In this document: piece after piece, positions 33,004 to 38,422 of the stretch
How positions within the stretch are numbered: position 1 is the first letter of the stretch
How the letters are laid out: every line of letters starts with the position of its first letter
From: Deltaproteobacteria bacterium
GTDB taxonomy: Bacteria; Myxococcota_A; Polyangia; Polyangiales; JAFGIB01
Assembly: GCA_016929805.1 (NCBI GenBank)
Contig: JAFGIB010000263.1
Coordinates: forward strand, 1 to 38,422
Length of the DNA stretch: 38,422 bases
Direction of reading: 5' to 3'
Notes under the pieces: generated by a model
Told to the model about the DNA's origin: nothing
The model's input: only the letters and a program-made list of their open reading frames with translations
Database searches by the model: none
Position numbers and translations under genes: made by a program

Positions 33004-35406
33004 CTACCCGGCCACTTCGTTCCCTTGTCGCCAGAGCAGTACGGCGGGCAGGACCAGCAGGCCATAGGCCGCGAGCGCCGCATAGAAGTTGGTGTGTATG
33101 CCGGACCACATGGAGATGGCCACCGCGGTGACGCTGGCCAACACCCCCGTGGCTCCGTTTACCCCCCACATCCAGGCGGTAGCGCCGGAAGAGAGGCGAC
33201 CGAGCAGCCGCATGCCCATTGGGAAAAAGGTGCCGAGCAATGCGGCTACCGGTGCGATCATGCCCACTGCCAGCAGGCATCGCACCAGCAGTGGATTGTG
33301 GATGGTGCTGGTCGTGACAGGCTGCAGGATGAGGGCGACCACGAGCAGCAGGGCGGCCGCCGCCAGCGTCAGCACCAAGGGCCAGCTGAGCCGCCCTGTG
33401 ACGTCCAGGCGGTCGGAGGCGAAGCTGCCGACGCCGGCGGCCAGAATCATGGAGAAGAGCACGACCACAACCGCGTAGGTGGGATGGCCGAGATACACAG
33501 AAAAGCGCTGCATCAGGCCGATCTGCGTCAGCATAAAGCCGGCGCCGATCAGCCCGAAGTACAGCACGCCGAGCCCGAAGCTCGACGCTTTCAGCTCTGG
33601 CAAACCAGAGCGCAGCAGAGGGCCGAAGATGACCGCAAGCACCAGAACGGTGACGACGAGCAGCAGAACGGCCAAAGTGATAGTGGCCATCAGGTTGCCG
33701 CTGAGCACGCCCTGCTGCGCGTGAATTCTATTTATGACCTCGAACTTCCAAGGCTTCAGCAGGTTGAAGAAGTAGGGGCGCTCGTCAGTGGCGGGCGTAT
33801 AGTCGAAAGGCTCGTTGCGAACCGCCTCGTAGATCTCGGCTACGGAGCCGCTGTTGGCGATGCGCTCCAGCAGGGGGACGGCCGCGGGCTCGCCCGGCGC
33901 CATCAGGAGTTGGAACCTCAGTCGCATCACCGTGTCCAGCAGCTTTGACAGGTCGCTCTTGGAAAACGGCCGGTTGCAGACCATCAGCGTGGCGAGATAG
34001 TGGTTCGAGATGAGCACGATGTGCTCACTGGGTTGCTGCACGCCCAGCTTTAGCAGTGCCGCCGTGGCCACCGAGACCAGTCGGCTCGTCTCAGAGGCGT
34101 CCTGCGCAGCAAAGAAACGCGAAACGCTGAGCACGCCCCCGGGCCTCAAGCGGCTCAGGAAAATCTCCCAAGCTTCGACCGTGTACAGGCCATTTTCCGA
34201 AAGCGTGAAGGCCCCTGCTCCAGTGGCTGCCCAGGTGTCCACCAGTGTCATTTGGATCACGTCATAGCGGTTGCCGGTGCGCGTCAGAAAGGAGCGGGCC
34301 TCGTCGTGAATCAACGCCACGCCCGGATGATCGGCGATTTTGGCGTACATGCGATGCGAATTGGTCAAGATGTCGATGAAGGCGCGGTTGATCTCGATGC
34401 CGTCGATGCGTCGGCTGCCCGCCTGGATGGCGGTGAGCACGTCGCGTCCGCCACCCATGCCGATTACCGCGACCTCGCCACCGGGGCGGAGGTGGTAGGG
34501 CAAGCTGGTGAGATCCCAACTGGTCCACTGCAGGCTTTGCGGATTGCCGTCCCATTCGGTCATCACCGTGCCTGCGTGGCCGTCGACTATTAGCGACGTA
34601 GTACCCACGTCGGGCCGCCCTTGGAGGCCCACGTTTGTGCTCCAAAATGGCGGCCCAACGCGCCTTTCGCGATAGAGGACTACCTGCCCGTGAACTGTCC
34701 AGTATTCCCGGACCTGGTACTGCGGCTCGTGGTACGCACCCTTTTTGAAGATAACGTGAATGCGGTGGGTGGCGTGGGCGTTGCCCAAGGCAGCGGCGAC
34801 CATGGTCACGGCGAGCAGGCTCGATGCAACCCAGCGGCGGCCGGCATGTAGGGCAAAACAGCAGGCGCCGAGGCTGGCCAGGGCGCCGGTCATCACCACG
34901 GCGGAGGTGATGCTGTTGAGGCGCAGCAGCAGGAGCAGCAGCAGGCTACCGAGAGCGGCACCCAGCAAATCGACGCCGTAGACCAGTCCGATCGGGCCCG
35001 GGCCGCGGGTCAGGGCCACGGTGACCACCACCCCGGAAAAGTAAAAGGGAACACCCAGGAAAACGGCGCACAACAGCAGGGAAAGCACGCCATTAACGCT
35101 CAGGGCGTCAAGTACCGGGATGGAGAGGTTCGCGGCGTGCGACAGCGGGATCGAAATCGCGAATAGCAGGGCGTAGCGAGACAACGCCGCTTTGGCCGCC
35201 TCTCCTTCAAACGTTTGGCCTCCCAGGTACACGGCCACCGCGCCTGCCGCCATGCCGAGCATGGCCACCGACACCGCGAAGAAGGACAGGTGATACCACG
35301 CCATGACGGAGAGCAGCCGGGTGTCGAGGGTCTCCAGGGTCAGCGTCGCCAGGGTTGTCAGCAATAGTCCCGCGAAGAACCAGAGGCGATCGGTTGTAAT
35401 GAACAA
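33004..35406 (-). CDS. Multi-pass membrane protein with spermidine-synthase-like methyltransferase-fold domain
   Basis: An 800-aa protein. About seven membrane segments precede residue 215 (for example FFAGLLLTTLATLTLETL, FFAVSVAMLGMAAGAVAVYL, ALLFAISIPLSHA). Residues about 220-530 are a SpeE-like Rossmann domain with VAVIGMGGGRDVLTA (nucleotide motif), IDGIEINRAFIDIL, RYDVIQMTLVDTWAATGAGAFTLSENGLYT and LRPGGVLSVSRFF. About seven further membrane segments end the protein. This layout occurs in many uncharacterised spermine/spermidine-synthase-like membrane proteins; true aminopropyl transfer is unproven. The start is TTG 35406 with GAGG 6 nt upstream. Codon use appears more GC-rich than its flanks, and repeats and a transposase fragment border it, suggesting acquisition by transfer. 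A plus-strand frame opposite it is a shadow. Confidence 0.88.
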   Translation of the reverse strand: MFITTDRLWFFAGLLLTTLATLTLETLDTRLLSVMAWYHLSFFAVSVAMLGMAAGAVAVYLGGQTFEGEAAKAALSRYALLFAISIPLSHAANLSIPVLDALSVNGVLSLLLCAVFLGVPFYFSGVVVTVALTRGPGPIGLVYGVDLLGAALGSLLLLLLLRLNSITSAVVMTGALASLGACCFALHAGRRWVASSLLAVTMVAAALGNAHATHRIHVIFKKGAYHEPQYQVREYWTVHGQVVLYRERRVGPPFWSTNVGLQGRPDVGTTSLIVDGHAGTVMTEWDGNPQSLQWTSWDLTSLPYHLRPGGEVAVIGMGGGRDVLTAIQAGSRRIDGIEINRAFIDILTNSHRMYAKIADHPGVALIHDEARSFLTRTGNRYDVIQMTLVDTWAATGAGAFTLSENGLYTVEAWEIFLSRLRPGGVLSVSRFFAAQDASETSRLVSVATAALLKLGVQQPSEHIVLISNHYLATLMVCNRPFSKSDLSKLLDTVMRLRFQLLMAPGEPAAVPLLERIANSGSVAEIYEAVRNEPFDYTPATDERPYFFNLLKPWKFEVINRIHAQQGVLSGNLMATITLAVLLLVVTVLVLAVIFGPLLRSGLPELKASSFGLGVLYFGLIGAGFMLTQIGLMQRFSVYLGHPTYAVVVVLFSMILAAGVGSFASDRLDVTGRLSWPLVLTLAAAALLLVVALILQPVTTSTIHNPLLVRCLLAVGMIAPVAALLGTFFPMGMRLLGRLSSGATAWMWGVNGATGVLASVTAVAISMWSGIHTNFYAALAAYGLLVLPAVLLWRQGNEVAG

Positions 35407-35521
35407 CTGGGACCTCAGTATGACTCAAGTATGCGTAGTGAGTAGCACAGGAGCGGGCATCTTTTCAGCTCTACCAAAATATTGCAAATACATTGTGTTT
35501 AGTCGAAGATTTATCCAGACT

Positions 35522-35585
35522 ATCCCGTTCTGTACAAATATTAAGCCGAGAGAAAACGGCGATTTTTTTTGGAGGAAATCTATCA
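35522..35585 (+). repeat. Dispersed ~64-bp repeat, copy B
   Basis: Same-orientation partner of 31379-31442, sharing ATCCCGT, TATTAAGCCGAG, GAAAAC and the long T-run. It lies 115 bp upstream of the membrane-protein start. The 677-bp spacer 35407-36083 contains this, the next repeat and no gene I can support. Confidence 0.7.
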
Positions 35586-35846
35586 TATAGAAACCGGTTT
35601 TTGGATCAAAATCGAAGCGAAACTAATTCGAGCGTTACAGCGATCGCGGATTTCGCTACGCTCGAAGTTCGAAAATCAAAAAATGCAGACCGATGACCCT
35701 TAATTGAGAAATCCTGATGACCTTTGCGAAATCGTCCGGCTAAGAGAATCGGGATAAAAAGCGATTACGCAACCTCCCGGTAACAAAAGTTCAGAAAACC
35801 GCCGAGTCGTTTTTTTGATCGCGCCCAGTGTTCCACCCACCGCTAG

Positions 35847-35887
35847 AAACCCAACCCGGGTTGATTTTTTTGCAATAAGTTTTCCCT
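35847..35887 (+). repeat. ~41-bp repeat with palindromic core AACCCGGGTT, copy B
   Basis: Same-orientation partner of 32731-32771; AACCCGGGTTGATTT and the trailing TTTTCCC are conserved. Copies A and B bracket the spermidine-synthase-like gene at a distance of about 3.1 kb. Confidence 0.65.
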
Positions 35888-36083
35888 TCATCCGCCAAGC
35901 ACGAGTTAGGCGGATAGCTGACGTAATCGGCCCCCCACCTCCCGTCGCGTTTCTATTTACATCTCAGCCGTACAATTCTACTCTTCCGGTATTCACGAGA
36001 CTTTTATAGTTAGAAACAAAGAAACAACGATCACGGACACCTCCATACGACCGCGAGTTCGGGTGTCGAACAGGGCAAGAACT

Positions 36084-37487
36084 ATGGACATGATGATTAA
36101 CGGTAAACACGTCACGGCAAAGGAGACCTTCGAGGTATTCAACCCGGCGACGCTCGAGTTGGTAGGAACTGCCCCCCGCTCGGGACCGGAGGAACTCGAG
36201 CAAGCGGTCCGTGCGGCCAAGGCGGCACAAAAGATGTGGTGCCGCCAGAACGTCCTCACGCGGCGGCAGGCACTCCGGAAAGCCGCCGGGCTGATCCAGG
36301 AAAACCGCCAGGAGATAGCGCATCTGCTGACCTTGGAGCAGGGCAAGCCGATCTCGGAGGCGGTAACCGAAGTCTACATCGCGTCGGCTATGTTAGGCTC
36401 CTTCGCGAGTATCGAGTTCGAGTCGCAAATCCTCAAGCAGGACGACAAGAGTCGAGTGACGCTACTGCGCAAGCCCCTTGGCGTGGTCGCCACGATCACA
36501 CCCTGGAACTTCCCGCTGGGCATCCTTTGCTGGAAGCTCGGTCCCGCCGTCCTCGCCGGGAATGCCGTCATTTCGAAACCCGCTTCCTTTACACCGCTTT
36601 CGACCCTCAAGCTCATCGAGTTGATCAATCAGGCATTTCCACCTGGCGTGGTCAACTCTCTTTCGGGTCCTGGCTCGATCGGCGCGGAAATGGTGAAGCA
36701 TCCAGAGATCCGCAAGGTCTCGTTCACCGGCTCCGTGGAGATTGGAAAAGGCGTGATGCGCGATGCTTCCGAGCACTTAAAGCGTCTGACCCTCGAACTC
36801 GGAGGTAACGATCCGGCGATCATCCTCGACGACGCCGACGTGGACAAGATAGCCAACAGTATCTACACGAATGCTTTTCAGAACGCAGGGCAGATCTGCA
36901 TCAACATTAAGCGCGTCTACGCCCATGAGCGCGTCTATTCGCGGCTCGTTTCTCAGCTCACAGAAATCGCTAAGGCGTGTAAGGTTGGGCCTGGAGTCGA
37001 GCCCGATACCCAGATGGGACCGTTAAACAATAAGTCACAGCTGGTGTTCGTCGAGGAGCTGATCGAGGATGCGCGCGAGCGTGGTGGTAGAATCCTGGCC
37101 GGGGGAGAGCGGCTGCCGGGCACGAAGGGTTACTTCCTCAAGCCCACAATTGTCACGGACCTCGACGATTCGGCGCGGCTCGTGGCGGAGGAGCAGTTCG
37201 GTCCGGCCCTTCCGATCCTGCCGTTTCGGGATATCGACGACGCGGTGCAGCGCGCGAACGACAGCCTCTTCGGGCTCGGTGCGTCGGTCTGGGGAGGTGA
37301 CGTGACACGTGCATGCGCCGTGGCTGCTGAGGTCAATGCCGGCACGACGTGGGTTAACCAGCACTACAAACTCGAACCCGATGTTCCGTTCGGCGGTCAG
37401 AGGCAGAGCGGCTTGGGCCGTGAGCTCGGAATCTGGGGGATCGAGGAGTTCTGTGAGCTTCAGATCGTAAACGCTAAAACTGGGTAG
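36084..37487 (+). CDS. NAD(P)+-dependent aldehyde dehydrogenase family protein
   Basis: A 467-aa enzyme, normal family length. Key motifs: ATITPWNFPLGI (oxyanion Asn), SKPASFTPLS (cofactor Lys), FTGSVEIGKGVM, LELGGNDPAI (general base Glu238) and NAGQICINIKRVY (nucleophile Cys272), with EEQFGPALPILPF and PFGGQRQSGLGRELG near the end. It oxidises an aldehyde to an acid; the sequence most resembles succinate-semialdehyde/lactaldehyde/betaine-aldehyde groups, and the substrate is not assigned. ATG 36084 is preferred, but an in-frame GTG at 36063 and ATGs at 36090 and 36093 are possible, and no strong ribosome site decides. It stands alone in a repeat-rich stretch. Confidence 0.93.
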   Translation: MDMMINGKHVTAKETFEVFNPATLELVGTAPRSGPEELEQAVRAAKAAQKMWCRQNVLTRRQALRKAAGLIQENRQEIAHLLTLEQGKPISEAVTEVYIASAMLGSFASIEFESQILKQDDKSRVTLLRKPLGVVATITPWNFPLGILCWKLGPAVLAGNAVISKPASFTPLSTLKLIELINQAFPPGVVNSLSGPGSIGAEMVKHPEIRKVSFTGSVEIGKGVMRDASEHLKRLTLELGGNDPAIILDDADVDKIANSIYTNAFQNAGQICINIKRVYAHERVYSRLVSQLTEIAKACKVGPGVEPDTQMGPLNNKSQLVFVEELIEDARERGGRILAGGERLPGTKGYFLKPTIVTDLDDSARLVAEEQFGPALPILPFRDIDDAVQRANDSLFGLGASVWGGDVTRACAVAAEVNAGTTWVNQHYKLEPDVPFGGQRQSGLGRELGIWGIEEFCELQIVNAKTG

Positions 37488-37685
37488 CCCATACCCTTTA
37501 AGGTTTGCCTTTAGCTGCTCAGGTTTTCCGATGCCGGATCGTGGTTTCTAGGACCTGAGTCCTAATCCTTTGGTTCCAGGTGACATCGGGCGCAAACAGA
37601 GATTTGTTTTCGTTGAAGCGGAATCGATCGGTGCTGTCACTGGTGCTTTCGATACGCTGCAACCAGCCCGAGACGACGTACCGCC

Positions 37686-37810
37686 GACGAATGGTTCCGA
37701 CGAATGGTTCGACGAATGGTTCGACGAATGGTTCCAGAGCATTAAGAGACTCGACGAATGGTTCCGACGAATGGTTCCGACGAATGGTTCCAGAGCATTA
37801 AGAGACTCGG
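37686..37810. repeat. Minisatellite: seven 12/13-bp units in a nested duplication
   Basis: Units GACGAATGGTTC or GACGAATGGTTCC start at 37686, 37699, 37711, 37723, 37753, 37766 and 37779. The groups of four and three are each followed by AGAGCATTAAGAGACTC, so a larger block was also duplicated. Units of 12 and 13 bp alternate, so reading frames shift between units and it is unlikely to be coding. The rest of the 37488-38017 spacer shows no gene I can support. Confidence 0.9.
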
Positions 37811-38017
37811 ATTGAGAGTCGAACGAAAGCAAGCGTCGAACGTAACAGCGCCTTCATTCATTTCCGTGCCCGCGCGTAAAGAGAGCGCGGGGCAAGAGCA
37901 ATAAAAGTATCAATCTAGGCTTCTTAAAACGCCGCTTTAACTCCAAGATCGCGCTTCTGCCTTACCGCCGTCGTAGCGGCTGGCGTTTTTTCTCCCACTT
38001 CGACTGTCGATTCGAAG

Positions 38018-38422
38018 CTAACGCACGCTAAGATTCGGTAGTGATGAACGCTCGGGGTCTTCGGGATAGCGGAAACGCAATAGCCGAGGCGGCGGATACG
38101 CTCCCAGCGGTAGCTCTACTTCGTAAGGTCGCTCGGACTCGCGATATGCCCGCGTTTGTTCCCGGTATACTGACTCGTACTTGGAGCGCTCGCTTATAAA
38201 TAGTAACCGAAGCTCAATATCGCTACATAAACACAGCGGCATGCGACCCCTTTTCGCATGCTTCGGCCTCGATTTGCTACCGCTTTGCATCAATCCCGTC
38301 TTTCCCAATACGCTTTTACCTTCACTAAGACGCTTGGCTTTCAACTCCGATTCCCGTTCGCCAATAAGACGACTTAGATATTCTCTTCTCTCGGCTTCAG
38401 CCATGTGCGCCAGAGCAGGTAA
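38018..38422 (-). CDS. C-terminal part of a REP-associated (IS200-like) transposase, partial
   Basis: The minus-strand frame is open to the window edge (an in-frame ATG lies at 38404, but residues continue upstream of it). The sequence RLSEGKSVLGKTGLM, then SRPKHAKRGRMPL, then SKYESVYREQTRAYRE and LPLGAYPPPRL follows the order of the C-terminal tail of REP-associated transposases (a GxxFLG-type motif, a basic RPK segment, a final helix with YR, then a PxGxY motif). The HUH and catalytic-tyrosine parts would lie outside the window. Whether the gene is intact cannot be judged. Confidence 0.5.
   Translation of the reverse strand, partial: LPALAHMAEAERREYLSRLIGERESELKAKRLSEGKSVLGKTGLMQSGSKSRPKHAKRGRMPLCLCSDIELRLLFISERSKYESVYREQTRAYRESERPYEVELPLGAYPPPRLLRFRYPEDPERSSLPNLSVR

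Noticed and set aside
32617..33948. 443-aa plus-strand open frame
   Set aside because: Beyond about 33003 it is antisense to the 800-aa membrane protein and is a His/Gln/Gly-rich shadow. Only the first part carries a transposase remnant.

Overview
The window looks like chromosomal DNA of a Gram-negative bacterium of the Myxococcota / former deltaproteobacterial type. The lineage is an inference from: lipoproteins with 'CGNG...CDG...C' disulfide repeats and Gly-rich linkers, a small Cys-rich lipoprotein, an RpoH-type sigma factor with a long acidic N-terminus, a PP2C phosphatase fused to a cyclic-nucleotide-binding domain, outer-membrane beta-barrels, and an SctL/FliH-like protein next to a site-2 protease. 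No rRNA, tRNA or CRISPR array was seen.

Layout. 1-9.5 kb: palindromic repeats, a secreted lipoprotein, an orphan NarL-type histidine kinase overlapping tail-to-tail with a membrane protein, a three-repeat Cys-rich lipoprotein, pyrE and a tandem-ACT protein. 9.5-12 kb: a lone molybdenum-hydroxylase large subunit whose stop codon is one copy of the TAA duplication of a 139-bp MITE-like element.

12.1-20.5 kb is the most interesting region. A diversity-generating retroelement (DGR) is built into what looks like a bacterial conflict operon: SIR2-domain protein, MoxR-type AAA+ ATPase, a 907-aa protein with a vWA-like region and a C-terminal FGE/C-type-lectin-fold domain carrying variable repeat VR1, an HRDC-domain accessory protein, the DGR reverse transcriptase, the 122-bp template repeat (TR), and a second, shorter FGE-fold target carrying VR2. 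By hand alignment VR1 differs from TR at 19 positions, 18 of them template adenines; VR2 differs at 18, all template adenines. Both VRs, but not the TR, are followed by the same GC-rich hairpin and a second conserved inverted repeat. Inferred model: the diversified FGE domains sense invader or self/non-self ligands, the MoxR-vWA pair transduces the signal, and the SIR2 domain executes (for example by NAD+ depletion).

20.5-31.2 kb is mostly conserved or housekeeping: M50 protease / SctL-like / unknown operon, PP2C-cNMP phosphatase coupled to a beta-barrel protein, rsmI-rpoH, a DHH phosphoesterase, a small lipoprotein, an outer-membrane protein and a DtxR-FeoA regulator with a palindromic candidate operator. 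31.3-38.4 kb is patchy: a pirin, an aldehyde dehydrogenase and an 800-aa membrane protein with a spermidine-synthase-like domain sit among dispersed repeats, remains of REP-associated (IS200-like) transposases and a 12/13-bp minisatellite, suggesting repeated insertion and decay.
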